From: Opitutus sp. GAS368
GTDB taxonomy: Bacteria; Verrucomicrobiota; Verrucomicrobiia; Opitutales; Opitutaceae
Length of the DNA: 47,379 bases
Direction: 5' to 3'
Assembly: GCA_945874455.1 (NCBI GenBank)
Contig: CAMCHO010000011.1
Coordinates: forward strand, 1-47,379
Below, in pieces: positions 1 to 8,423 of the stretch; position 1 is the first letter of the stretch, and every line of letters begins with the position of its first letter. Both the position numbers and the translations under genes were made by a program. The notes beneath the pieces are model-generated. The model worked only from the letters and a program-made list of their open reading frames with translations, was not told the origin of the DNA and made no database searches.

Positions 1-1331
1 TAGATCGTCGCCGCGTAATCCTCGATCGTGTAAGCCATCGAACTCGTGATGTAGCCGCCGTCGCGATCCGTCGAGCCGACGAGTTGCCCTCCCGGCACGC
101 CTGCCCCGGCGAAGGCGAAACTAAACGCGTGCGTCCAGTGATCGCGCCCCTGCCGGTCGTTGATCTTCGGCGTGCGGCCAAACTCGGTGACGAAACACAC
201 CAGCGTTTCCTTGAGCAGTCCGCGTTGGTCCATGTCCTCGACCAGCGCCGCTAAGGCTTGGTCGGTCGAGCCCATCATCGGCCAGGTGCCGATGCCCCAG
301 CGCCCGGCACCCGCCCCGCCGCCGGGGATATTTGTGTGGCTGGTCGAGTAGATCGCGTCGTGGTGATCCCAGTTCATGTTGGTGCCGCCATCGTAGGATC
401 TTTCGACGCCATCGACCCACGATTGCCGCGGCTCGCGCACGTCCACGGTCACGAAGCGCACGCCAGCCTCGATGAGTTTTCGCCCTAGAAGGTAGCACTG
501 GCCGCGGTGGCCTTTGCCATAGCTGGCGCGCATCCGCTCCGACTCGCCCTCCAGATCGAAGGCCTCGCGGGTCTTCGGATTCGTCAGCATATTCTCCGCT
601 TGCTGGAGCAGCGCGTGCATCGCCGCCACGTCTTTCACGCTGCCGCCGTGCGCGAAACCGACATCAAGGTTGCTCAATAAATCGCGCCGCCGCTGGAAAC
701 GCTCCGGCGCGATGTCCGCCATCAGACCGAGATTGGGCACGCGCCACTTCGGGTCGGCGAGATTGCCGCCCGTTTTGAACACTGCATAGCCCGGCGGCAT
801 AAACCCGACGCGGGACTCCTTCGCCTGCTCGCTGGTGCCAGGCACGAGGATGTTGCTCGGCAGAAACTCGGAACGCGTTCCCATGATGGAGGCGACGACG
901 GAGCTTATATCAGGCATGTCCACCGCCCCGCCGGGGGCCTCGCCCGAAAAAATGTATTGCGAACCCTTCGGGTGCGAGTCGCCGATCCCCGGCGTCGGCT
1001 GCGTCATGCAGCGGACGACGCTCAGCTTGTCTGCCACTTTCGCCGTGCGACTCAGCAGCTCGGTAAACTGCATCCCCGGCACCACGGTCGAAATCGTCTT
1101 GAACGGACTGCGGTGCTCCGTGGTCGCGTCCGGCTTCGGATCGAAGGTGTCTATGTGCGACACGCCGCCTTGCTCGAAAATCACCAAGACCTGCTTCGCA
1201 TGCCCTTTCCGCCCGGAACTGGTCGCCGCTCGCGCGGATGGCAAACTCCCAAAGCCCGCCACATGCGCGAGGCCACCGAGCCCGAGGCCGATGAAACTGC
1301 GGCGTCTCAGGAGGGGCATGTGAATATCCAT
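1..1331 (-). CDS. DUF1501 family Tat-exported protein (3' part outside window)
   Basis: This reading frame runs off the window start, so only about 443 N-terminal residues are visible. The N-terminus has a twin-arginine signal (RRRSFIGLGLGG followed by an Ala/Gly-rich stretch ending SARA), pointing to Tat export. The body matches the DUF1501 family of sulfatase-like proteins common in Planctomycetes and Verrucomicrobia: an early FEQGGVSHIDTFDPKP segment, a SDPKG-like GDSHPKG stretch, WDHHD, and the late CFVTEFGRTPKINDRQGRDHW block. The start ATG at 1331 was chosen because it opens the frame; a second in-frame ATG four codons later (1319) is equally possible, and neither has a Shine-Dalgarno sequence. 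DUF1501 genes usually accompany DUF1549/DUF1553 cytochrome-like genes, which would lie beyond the window. The biochemical role is unknown. Confidence 0.9.
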   Translation of the reverse strand, partial: MDIHMPLLRRRSFIGLGLGGLAHVAGFGSLPSARAATSSGRKGHAKQVLVIFEQGGVSHIDTFDPKPDATTEHRSPFKTISTVVPGMQFTELLSRTAKVADKLSVVRCMTQPTPGIGDSHPKGSQYIFSGEAPGGAVDMPDISSVVASIMGTRSEFLPSNILVPGTSEQAKESRVGFMPPGYAVFKTGGNLADPKWRVPNLGLMADIAPERFQRRRDLLSNLDVGFAHGGSVKDVAAMHALLQQAENMLTNPKTREAFDLEGESERMRASYGKGHRGQCYLLGRKLIEAGVRFVTVDVREPRQSWVDGVERSYDGGTNMNWDHHDAIYSTSHTNIPGGGAGAGRWGIGTWPMMGSTDQALAALVEDMDQRGLLKETLVCFVTEFGRTPKINDRQGRDHWTHAFSFAFAGAGVPGGQLVGSTDRDGGYITSSMAYTIEDYAATI

Positions 1332-2122
1332 GGAAGGTAGGTGAGACGTATGGCTAGCCAGGAGGATTCCCCGAAACATCGCCCGCTGGACAATCCAAGT
1401 AAACAGACCTTTCGCCCGCTGAACAGTCCAGGCCAACAGAAACCGACCGTCCGACGCGGCCACGTCGACAGCCTAGCACGAATTTTTCATAATAAAGAAT
1501 ATTTCCGTGATAAGGGTTTTTGACACTGGGCCCTGAGACCAAACGCGGTCGTTGATGCAGAATTTACGCGGTAACAGACGGCCCGGATAGACGGAGAGCC
1601 GGCGCTCGCCGTCCCGTGGCAGGAATTTGTCGAAAGGCGGGACGTCGGCAAGCGACGGCCCGCCAATCTGCCGTATAGTTACGGTTATTACAATCGACTC
1701 GTCCGTTTCGGATTTTGGGGATGTCCCTGGGCGGACGGTCAGAGTGTCCTGCGGACAGGCGACCGACAATGAACCTAAAAAGCTGTCTGAAGAGTTCGCT
1801 TGCGCCCGCTGTGAGATGGAGAACGGGCTCAAAATCGGTGTTCATTTATATTACGGCCTGCGCGCTCCCTGCTCCCTGACGGGGCCTTTTTTCGGAGTGC
1901 TTGAACGCCTTTGTTGCCTCCACCGTCCCTCTGGGCGGATCCGGGCGGAGCGACCTTTCCCACGTGGGTTTGCTCTAACTGCCCCACTGAAGTCCTCTGG
2001 CTCTTCACGGCGCACTGAGCAATAAGGGGTGAGAATGAATCCGCCCTGAAGCCCGTCAGCGGTGATTCCGTGATTGCGGGTTGCCAACGCGCTCTGGCTT
2101 GGTGAATTTGGACGCCAATTTT
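1332..2122. other. gene-poor stretch
   Basis: About 790 bases without a convincing gene. It contains overlapping open frames on both strands (for example 1627-2025 plus and 1829-2137 minus), but their translations are mixed in composition, match no family I know and lack start signals. Around 1480-1525 there is a short AT-rich patch (AATTTTTCATAATAAAGAATATT region) that could hold the promoter of the DUF1501 gene. A 7-bp inverted pair (CGTCCCG/CGGGACG) lies near 1612-1648. I see no RNA gene here. Confidence 0.4.
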
Positions 2123-2347
2123 ATGGAAGAAACCCACGATCCCCTCGTCATCCCCGGTTGGGTTTGGTTCATGGTTGTGATGTTCGTCGTTGGCGTAATC
2201 GTCGCACTAGTGGTTAAGCGCGACCGACGTAGCAGTCGCAGCAGTCGCAGCAGGCGTAGCAGTCGCCGTGGCCACCACCGCAGCCGGCACGAGTCCTCTG
2301 CCCACCACCAACGCCGACGCAAGGACGCGCCGTTCGACAAACTTTAG
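2123..2347 (+). CDS. small single-pass membrane protein with Arg/Ser-rich tail
   Basis: A 74-residue frame starting at ATG 2123. It has a short acidic N-terminus (MEETHDPLVIPG), one strong hydrophobic helix (about residues 12-32, WVWFMVVMFVVGVIVALVV), then a very basic tail made of RRSSRSSRSRRSSRR followed by a His/Arg-rich stretch. The tail is encoded by a microrepeat of AGCAGTCGC-like units at about 2228-2268. The positive-inside rule would place the tail in the cytoplasm. An upstream TTG (2081) would add 14 residues, but the ATG fits the membrane-protein layout better. I do not recognise a family. The clear membrane segment suggests a real gene, but length and repeat content keep confidence moderate. 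Confidence 0.5.
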   Translation: MEETHDPLVIPGWVWFMVVMFVVGVIVALVVKRDRRSSRSSRSRRSSRRGHHRSRHESSAHHQRRRKDAPFDKL

Positions 2348-2463
2348 ACGCTCACAGGATGTTCGCCTTTAGTACCGGCCGCCCAAGGATCTGTCGTTAA
2401 TCGACTCGGGCCTTTTCCATTGACCGCCCCCGCCGCCCGCTGAGACGGTCCTAGTCTCTATTT

Positions 2464-3567
2464 ATGCTTAAAGCTGGTATCGTCGGCCTGCCCAACGTGG
2501 GTAAATCCACTCTCTTCAACGCCCTCACTCGCTCCCGCAAGGCCGAGGCTGCGAACTATCCTTTTTGCACCATCGACCCCAACGTCGGCGTCGTCGTCGT
2601 TCCCGACGAGCGCGCCTACGTTCTCCAAACCATCGCGAAAACGAAGGTCGTCGTCCCCGCCGCCATTGAATTTGTAGATATCGCGGGGCTAGTCGCCGGT
2701 GCCAGCAAGGGCGAAGGACTCGGCAACCAGTTCCTCGCCACCATCCGCGAGGTTGACGCCATCGTCCAAGTCGTCCGCTGCTTCGAGGACAACGACATCA
2801 TTCACACCATGGGCGGCGTGGATCCCGTTCGCGATATCGAGGTCATCACCACTGAGCTCATCCTCGCCGACCTCGACGCTGTCACCAAGCGGATCGACAA
2901 AACGCAGAAGAAGGCAAAGTCCGGCGACAAAGAAGCCATCATCGAAATCGCGCTCCTCGAAAAACTCGCGCCCCACCTCAACGGCGGCAAGACCGCCAAC
3001 ACCCTCTCGGCCACCCCGGAGGAAATTGCGCTGATGAAGCTCTTCCAGCTCCTCACCGCGAAGCCCGTGCTCTTCGCCTGCAACGTCGCCGAATCCGACC
3101 TCGCCACCGCCGAACAAAATCCTTTTGTCCAAAAAGTAGCCGAGTTCGTCCGCACCCACCACGACGCCGCCTACGTGCCCATCAGCGCCAAGATCGAGAG
3201 CGAGCTCATCGATCTCCCAGCGGACGAAGCCAAAGCCTTCCTCAAGGATCTCGGGGTCGACGACTCCGGCGTGTCCTCCCTCATCAAAGGCACCTACGGC
3301 CTCCTCGGCCTGATGACCTATTTTACTGCGGGCGAAAAAGAGGTTCGCGCATGGACCATCAAGAAGGGCTGGAAAGCCCCCCAAGCCGCAGGCGTCATCC
3401 ACACCGATTTTGAAAAGGGCTTCATCAAAGCCGAAATCGTTTCCTACGATGACCTCACGCGCCTCGGTAGTGTCGCCGCCGCGCGCGATGCCGGGAAATA
3501 CCGCCTTGAGGGCAAGGAATACGTGTTCGCCGACGGCGACGTCGCGCTGTTCCGTTTCAATAACTGA
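2464..3567 (+). CDS. ychF: redox-regulated/ribosome-associated ATPase YchF (OLA1 family)
   Basis: This is a full-length 367-residue YchF. The P-loop GLPNVGKS lies at residues 8-15, the G3 region DIAGLV follows, and the usual NKxD specificity motif is replaced by NVAESD. That NxxE variant is the hallmark of the family and gives it ATP rather than GTP preference. The central coiled-coil region ([17 protein letters not shown]) and the C-terminal TGS domain ([28 protein letters not shown]) are all present. YchF binds ribosomes and has been tied to stress responses and translation; the exact role is unsettled. The start [16 protein letters not shown] matches the family, and no Shine-Dalgarno sequence precedes it. 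The next gene follows after about 100 bases. Confidence 0.97.
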   Translation: MLKAGIVGLPNVGKSTLFNALTRSRKAEAANYPFCTIDPNVGVVVVPDERAYVLQTIAKTKVVVPAAIEFVDIAGLVAGASKGEGLGNQFLATIREVDAIVQVVRCFEDNDIIHTMGGVDPVRDIEVITTELILADLDAVTKRIDKTQKKAKSGDKEAIIEIALLEKLAPHLNGGKTANTLSATPEEIALMKLFQLLTAKPVLFACNVAESDLATAEQNPFVQKVAEFVRTHHDAAYVPISAKIESELIDLPADEAKAFLKDLGVDDSGVSSLIKGTYGLLGLMTYFTAGEKEVRAWTIKKGWKAPQAAGVIHTDFEKGFIKAEIVSYDDLTRLGSVAAARDAGKYRLEGKEYVFADGDVALFRFNN

Positions 3568-3672
3568 GCGGCGTTCTCTGGCCCACTCCGTTTGATCGCG
3601 AGCGCACACCTTGGGGATTGCGGCCGACTGCATGATTGCCTCCGTCGACTGCGTTCCCTTGGTATTTCCAAG

Positions 3673-4479
3673 ATGTCGCGCCGCACCAACCTCTTCGTTC
3701 TCGCACTCTTGAGCGCGACTCCAGCCGGCGCACATCCCGAGATTCAAGATGCACTCGACCGCCTCACGACGGCTCTCGCTACGACTCCAAACGAGGCTTC
3801 GCTCTACCTCGAACGTGGCGAACTTTACGCTCGGCACGAAGATTGGCCGTCCGCCGAGGCCAACTACCTGCGCGCCGCCGAACTCGCCCCTCGCTTGCCG
3901 CGCCTCGCCCTTGCGCGCGGATCGCTGTCCCTCGCGCGCGGGCAAGTCTCCGCAGCCCGCGCCTTCCTCGACCAAGCCATCGCCCTCGCCCCGTCTGATC
4001 CCACCGCGTTGATCCTTCGCGCCCGCGCGCTGGCCCGACTCGGCCTGACCCCGGACGCCCTGACCGACTACACGCAAGCGTTCGCTCTACTCGCCACACC
4101 CTCCCCCGAACTCTACCTCGAGCGCGCGGCACTCTTCGCCTCTCCAGCCGATGCCTTGCGCTCCCTCGCCGACGCCTTCGTCCGCCTTGGCCCCGTGATG
4201 TCGCTCCAGCTCCGCGCGCTCGATTTGGAAGTTGCACTGCGTCGCTTCGACGATGCCCTCGCTCGCGTGGATCTCCTGACTTCCGCCAGCGAACGTCGCG
4301 AGCTCTGGCTCAAGCGCCGTGGCGACATTCTCGTCTCGGCCGGCCGCCATGCCGAAGCCCGCGCCGCCTACGTGGCCGCCCAAACGGCGATTGCCGCCCT
4401 GCCCGCTTGGCTCGTGGCTTCACCCGACACGGTGCGACTTTCGACCGAGCTCACTCGTCTCGCTACCACCACACCCTGA
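3673..4479 (+). CDS. secreted tetratricopeptide-repeat protein
   Basis: A 268-residue protein with a short N-terminal signal peptide (SRRTNLFVLALLSATPAGA) and at least three to five TPR-like helical pairs. Clear repeats are ASLYLERGELYARHEDWPSA, ARAFLDQAIALAPSDPTALI and LRARALARLGLTPDALTDYT; a later unit is LWLKRRGDILVSAGRHAEAR. TPRs are protein-binding scaffolds, so this is probably a periplasmic or secreted adaptor. It lies 58 bases before the purple-acid-type phosphatase on the same strand and may be cotranscribed with it, which hints at a functional link but does not prove one. The frame is open further upstream (to 3592), but ATG 3673 begins the signal peptide cleanly. Confidence 0.8.
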   Translation: MSRRTNLFVLALLSATPAGAHPEIQDALDRLTTALATTPNEASLYLERGELYARHEDWPSAEANYLRAAELAPRLPRLALARGSLSLARGQVSAARAFLDQAIALAPSDPTALILRARALARLGLTPDALTDYTQAFALLATPSPELYLERAALFASPADALRSLADAFVRLGPVMSLQLRALDLEVALRRFDDALARVDLLTSASERRELWLKRRGDILVSAGRHAEARAAYVAAQTAIAALPAWLVASPDTVRLSTELTRLATTTP

Positions 4480-4537
4480 ATCCCGGCTCGCTCGCTCGCT
4501 TTCGGTAAAAATCCCCCGCTTGCTTTCCCTCTCACCT

Positions 4538-5926
4538 ATGCCTCCGTATCACCACCTCCGTTACATCGTGGCCGTCACAATCGCACTTTCCGCGATTTTC
4601 AGCCTCCCAGCAGCCACGGCTATTATCCGCGGGCCTTACCTCCAATCGGCGACCCCTACCAGCATGGTCGTCCGTTGGCGCACCGATAATACCGAGCCCT
4701 CCATCGTCCGCTACGGCCTCACTCGCACCGAACTCACGACGACCGTCAAAGCCGAGGGGATTACCACCGAGCACTTCGTTCACCTCGGTAACCTAAAACC
4801 AAATACCCGCTACTATTACACCATGGGCGCTGAGCCAGTCGCTAAGCCCGCAGCAGTCGGCACGAAAAAAGCCGGCGGCACCCCAGCCGCCGCCGAAGCG
4901 GAAGACGGTCCCGGCCGGGCACCGACGAGCTCATTCGTGACCCCACCCGAATCTGGCTTCTCCCAGCCGACGCGCGTGTGGGTCCTCGGCGACCCTGGCA
5001 CCAAAGGCGACACCCAGCGAGCCGTCCGCGACCAGTATTACAAATTCACCGACAAACGCGCCACCGACCTCTGGCTCCTGCTCGGTGACAACGCCTACCC
5101 CGACGGCACCGACACCGACTATCAAAAAGCCATTTTCGAGATGTATCCCGAGACCCTGCGCACCGTTCCGGTCTGGTCCTGCCTCGGCAATCACGACGGA
5201 AAATCCGCGAACTCGATCACGCAATCCGGCGTTTACTACAACGCATTCACCTTTCCCACCCGCGGCGAAGCCGGTGGCGTCGCCTCCGGCACCGAGGCCT
5301 ACTACTCGTTCGACTACGCGAATACCCACTTCATTGCCCTGGATTCGCACGACTCAGATCGCTCGCTGGGTGGGGCGATGATGACGTGGCTCAAGGCCGA
5401 CCTTGCCGCCACGAAACGCGACTGGATCGTCGCATTCTTCCACCACCCCACGTATACAAAAGGCACGCACGATTCCGACAAGGACAGTGACAGTGCCGGC
5501 CGCATGAATGACATGCGCCAGAATTTCCTTCCCGTCCTCGAAGCCGGCGGCGTCGACCTCATCTTGACCGGTCACTCCCACGTTTACGAACGCTCGTTCC
5601 TCCTCGACGGCCACTACGGAAAATCCACCACCTTCAACGCGGCCACGATGGTGAAACAGAAAGGCGAAGTACGGGCCGACGGCGTCGTCGTTTACCGCAA
5701 GCCCCGGGCCCGCACCGCTCACTTTGGGGACATCAACGTCGTCACCGGCAGTGCTGGCCATGCCGGCAGCAAGACCAAGCCCCCTGCCCTCAACCACCCC
5801 GCCTTCTACATCTCCCTCAACGAAGCCGGGTCCTCGGTCCTCGACATTGACGGGCTCAACCTGACCCTCACTTTTCTGAACGACAAAGGCGAACAGCGCG
5901 ACCGGTTCGCCATCATCAAAGAGTAG
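4538..5926 (+). CDS. secreted purple-acid-phosphatase-type metallophosphoesterase
   Basis: A 462-residue exported protein. A signal peptide ends near residue 28 (SLPAATA). A fibronectin-III-like domain typical of purple acid phosphatases follows (about 30-135, RGPYLQSATPTSMVVRWRT to LKPNTRYYYT). The calcineurin-like domain shows the metal-ligand motifs in order: GDPG (151-154), GDNAY (183-187), GNHD (217-220), FFHHP (300-304) and GHSHVYER (345-352). It should hydrolyse phosphomonoesters outside the cytoplasm; the natural substrate is unknown. An extra Ala/Gly-rich loop (about residues 105-130, KKAGGTPAAAEAEDG) interrupts the end of the FNIII domain and coincides with a DNA hairpin listed separately. 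The start was set at ATG 4538, where the signal peptide begins. Confidence 0.9.
   Translation: MPPYHHLRYIVAVTIALSAIFSLPAATAIIRGPYLQSATPTSMVVRWRTDNTEPSIVRYGLTRTELTTTVKAEGITTEHFVHLGNLKPNTRYYYTMGAEPVAKPAAVGTKKAGGTPAAAEAEDGPGRAPTSSFVTPPESGFSQPTRVWVLGDPGTKGDTQRAVRDQYYKFTDKRATDLWLLLGDNAYPDGTDTDYQKAIFEMYPETLRTVPVWSCLGNHDGKSANSITQSGVYYNAFTFPTRGEAGGVASGTEAYYSFDYANTHFIALDSHDSDRSLGGAMMTWLKADLAATKRDWIVAFFHHPTYTKGTHDSDKDSDSAGRMNDMRQNFLPVLEAGGVDLILTGHSHVYERSFLLDGHYGKSTTFNAATMVKQKGEVRADGVVVYRKPRARTAHFGDINVVTGSAGHAGSKTKPPALNHPAFYISLNEAGSSVLDIDGLNLTLTFLNDKGEQRDRFAIIKE
4873..4892. repeat. hairpin within phosphatase coding sequence
   Basis: CGGCGG and CCGCCG arms of 6 bp flank an 8-base loop. The hairpin lies exactly in the segment coding for the extra Ala/Gly-rich loop of the phosphatase, so it may be an inserted palindromic repeat. 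The GC-rich background makes short hairpins of this kind common, so the call is weak on its own. Confidence 0.35.
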
Positions 5927-5944
5927 CGTCACCGGCGTGGGCTG

Positions 5945-5976
5945 GGGCCGTTGCGCAGTGTGCGGCCTTGTTATTT
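5945..5976 (+). terminator. possible weak intrinsic terminator after phosphatase gene
   Basis: A GGCCG/CGGCC stem with a 12-base loop is followed by TTGTTATTT, 19 bases past the phosphatase stop codon. The stem is short and the T-tract is broken, so it is only a candidate. Confidence 0.3.
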
Positions 5977-6126
5977 CCAGCCGCGCACCCAGCCGCTCTT
6001 TCGACCTGCTCACTCGATCTCCGCAGTGCGCCGGTTAACTCCGCCCTTGAGCCCGCTCGTTCATCTGCCGCTCGTGCATCACGTGGTTGCGTGCTCCCGC
6101 CAAAACTTCCCATCATCTCTGCGCTC

Positions 6127-7734
6127 ATGAGTGAAACGCCTCCCGATCTTTCCGCCACTGCTGCTCCCACGCAGTCCCTCGATTCGACCATTTTGCACGT
6201 CCTGATGGACACGATCCCTGACCGGATTTATTTCAAGGATCTGCAGAGCCGTTTCGTGCGTAACAACCTTGCCCAAGCTCGCTCCCTCGGAGCCGCCAGC
6301 CCGGAAGACTGTGTGGGTAAAACCGACTACGACTACTTCTCCCGCGAACACGCCGACCAAGCCTTCATAGACGAACAGGTCATTATCCGCACGGGTCGCC
6401 CGATCATCGCCAAAGTCGAACACACCACCATGCGCGATGGCACCCGTACTTGGGTTTCCACCACAAAAATGCCGTGGCGCGACCACACCGGTCGCATCAT
6501 CGGAACGTTCGGCCTTACCCGCAACGTCACCGCCACCAAGCTGGCGGAAGAAAAACTCACCGAGGAACGCAATCTCCTCCGCATTATCATCGATCACCTC
6601 CCCAGTCGCATTTTCGTCAAGGACCTCGCTTCGCACTACGTCCTCAACAACCGCGCCCACCTCGACATCCTCCAAGTCGAACACCAAGAGGAAGCCCGCG
6701 GCCGCACCACGCTCGATTTTTTCCCGGGTGAACGCGGCCAACAGGCCATGGAAGACGACCGGCGCGTGCTCGACACCGGCACCCCGGTCCTCAATCAGGA
6801 AAAATCCGATTTCGGTGCCCAAGGGCAGGTCCACTGGTCGTTGACGACCAAAGTTCCGTATCGCGACATCCGCGAAAATATCATCGGCCTCGTCGGTATC
6901 AGCCACGACATCACCGAACGCATGCGGATGGAGCAGGAACTGCGGCAGCGGACCGAGGAAATGGAAACCGATGTGCGGATGGCCCGCCAGATTCAGGAGG
7001 CGTTTTTTTCGCAACCTTACCCCGTGTTTCCACGGGGCGTCGCCCCCGCCGAGAGTACGCTCCGTTTCGCGCATCGCTACGTGCCCGCATCGACCCTCAG
7101 CGGAGATTTCTTCGACATCGTCCGACTCTCTGATACACGTTGCGGCATCCTCGTATGCGACGTCATGGGCCATGGCGTCCGCGCGGGTTTGTTGACCGCA
7201 CTGATCCGCGGCATCGTAGAGGAAGTGGGCCCCCATGCGCGTGACGCCGCCCAGGTCCTAGGCGAGATCAACCGGAGCCTCATGCCCATCGTACACCAGA
7301 CGGGTCAGCCCGTCTTCGCCACCGCTTTCTACGCCGTGATCGATACCACGGCGCGCACGCTCTCCTACGGGAACGCTGGCCATCCACCTCCCCTTATTCT
7401 CCGGGCTGCCACCGGTGTCGTGGATCAACTTTCCCTGTCCGATCCCGAGCCCGCCACCGGCCTCATCGAGGATTTTTTCTACACCAACTACGAATGCGTC
7501 TTTGCGCCCGGCGATGTGTTCCTCGGCTACACCGACGGCCTCTTCGAAGCCGGCAATGCGAGCGGTCAGCAGTTTGGCGAGGCCCGCCTGCGCGCTTTCC
7601 TCACCCAACACCGTGGCACCTCGGGCCCTGCCCTCTTGCAAGGTCTCGTCAACGAGATCGTGGCCTTCACCGGGCACCCCCAGTTCGACGACGACATCTG
7701 CGCTCTCGCCGTGGAGTCAACCGGCCCGCGTTAG
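6127..7734 (+). CDS. PAS-PAS-PP2C (SpoIIE/RsbU-like) serine phosphatase
   Basis: A 535-residue soluble signalling protein. Two PAS domains are visible: PAS1 around residues 20-140 (HVLMDTIPDRIYFKDLQSRF) and PAS2 around 148-265 (IIDHLPSRIFVKDLASHYV), each ending in a PAC-like GTFGLTRNVT or GLVGISHDIT stretch. A coiled linker (RMRMEQELRQRTEEMETDVRMARQIQEAF) leads into a PP2C/SpoIIE domain with SGDFFDI, CDVMGHGVRAGLLTALI, YGNAGHPPP, GYTDGLFEA and FDDDICALAV, including the metal-binding aspartates. Proteins of this design dephosphorylate an anti-sigma-factor antagonist in response to a sensed signal. No STAS or anti-sigma kinase gene lies next to it, so its partner is probably elsewhere. ATG 6127 was chosen because the upstream extension is low-complexity and lacks homology-like features. 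Confidence 0.92.
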   Translation: MSETPPDLSATAAPTQSLDSTILHVLMDTIPDRIYFKDLQSRFVRNNLAQARSLGAASPEDCVGKTDYDYFSREHADQAFIDEQVIIRTGRPIIAKVEHTTMRDGTRTWVSTTKMPWRDHTGRIIGTFGLTRNVTATKLAEEKLTEERNLLRIIIDHLPSRIFVKDLASHYVLNNRAHLDILQVEHQEEARGRTTLDFFPGERGQQAMEDDRRVLDTGTPVLNQEKSDFGAQGQVHWSLTTKVPYRDIRENIIGLVGISHDITERMRMEQELRQRTEEMETDVRMARQIQEAFFSQPYPVFPRGVAPAESTLRFAHRYVPASTLSGDFFDIVRLSDTRCGILVCDVMGHGVRAGLLTALIRGIVEEVGPHARDAAQVLGEINRSLMPIVHQTGQPVFATAFYAVIDTTARTLSYGNAGHPPPLILRAATGVVDQLSLSDPEPATGLIEDFFYTNYECVFAPGDVFLGYTDGLFEAGNASGQQFGEARLRAFLTQHRGTSGPALLQGLVNEIVAFTGHPQFDDDICALAVESTGPR

Positions 7735-7735
7735 C

Positions 7736-8392
7736 TCAGTGGGTCTCACCGCCCGCTCGACGAATGTCGCGGCGGGTGGCCAGCGAAATAGCCACCACCC
7801 CAGTGATCGCGGCGATCATCGTACCGAGGGGGAGACTCGGTTGCCCGCGTTTCGCTTGCTGAGGAAGAAAAGGCACGTGCACGAATCCGCCGCGGATTCC
7901 TTTGCTGCGCACGAGTGCGTGCATCAGACGATAGAAAACGTGGTTGCACACAAACGTTCCGGCCGTCGGCGATACCGCCGAGGGGATCCCTTGCGCGGTT
8001 AGCCCAGCAACGATGGCCTTGATCGGTAGCGTGGACCAATACGCCGCCGGACCGCCGCGCAAGATCGGCACATCCACTGGTCTAACGCCGGCATTGTCCG
8101 GGATCAGCGCGTCGTCGACGTTGATCGCCACTCTTTCCGGCGTGATCGCCGAACGACCGCCCGCCTGCCCCACACACACGACTAACTCCGGCCGCACCAC
8201 CCGCAACCACCGTAGCAGCTCCTCCGCACTCGTGCCGAACACACACGGCAAGACCGCGCCAACCACTGGTCGGCCTTCGATTATTTTTCCATCCAGCGCG
8301 CGCGCAATCTCCGCCGACGGGTTGCTCGTCTCCCCGCCGAACGCCTCAAACCCGGTGATCAACACCATCCTGCGTTTTTTATCCGTGTTCAT
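7736..8392 (-). CDS. pcp: pyroglutamyl peptidase I (pyrrolidone-carboxylate peptidase)
   Basis: A 218-residue cysteine peptidase of family C15. It removes N-terminal pyroglutamate (5-oxoproline) from peptides in the cytoplasm. The start MVLITGFEAFGGETSNPS is diagnostic. The catalytic triad is visible: Glu86 in ITPERVAIN, Cys149 in GTFVCNHVFY and His172 in GGFVHVPFLP. It is the last gene of the minus-strand pyroglutamate operon, 31 bases after the DUF979 gene, so the enzyme that releases 5-oxoproline is made with the enzyme that opens it. The start is uncertain: ATG 8392 lies inside a repeated-looking motif (ATCCGTGTTCATCCGT), and ATG 8368 would give a 210-residue protein closer to the family N-terminus. 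Its stop codon is one base from that of the convergent phosphatase gene. Confidence 0.95.
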   Translation of the reverse strand: MNTDKKRRMVLITGFEAFGGETSNPSAEIARALDGKIIEGRPVVGAVLPCVFGTSAEELLRWLRVVRPELVVCVGQAGGRSAITPERVAINVDDALIPDNAGVRPVDVPILRGGPAAYWSTLPIKAIVAGLTAQGIPSAVSPTAGTFVCNHVFYRLMHALVRSKGIRGGFVHVPFLPQQAKRGQPSLPLGTMIAAITGVVAISLATRRDIRRAGGETH

Positions 8393-8423
8393 CCGTCGGC
8401 TACGTAGTTAAAAATCTATGACT

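Noticed and set aside
1627-2025. Open frame of 132 codons in the gap before ychF
   Set aside because: No recognisable motif, no start signal and overlapped by equal-sized frames on the other strand.
2689-4077. Long minus-strand open frame (462 codons) opposite ychF and the TPR gene
   Set aside because: It is antisense to well-recognised YchF motifs; its Gly/Glu/Asp-rich translation is the usual shadow of GC-rich coding DNA.
6079-7236. Minus-strand open frame of 385 codons opposite the PAS-PP2C phosphatase
   Set aside because: Antisense shadow of clear PAS and PP2C motifs, without family resemblance.
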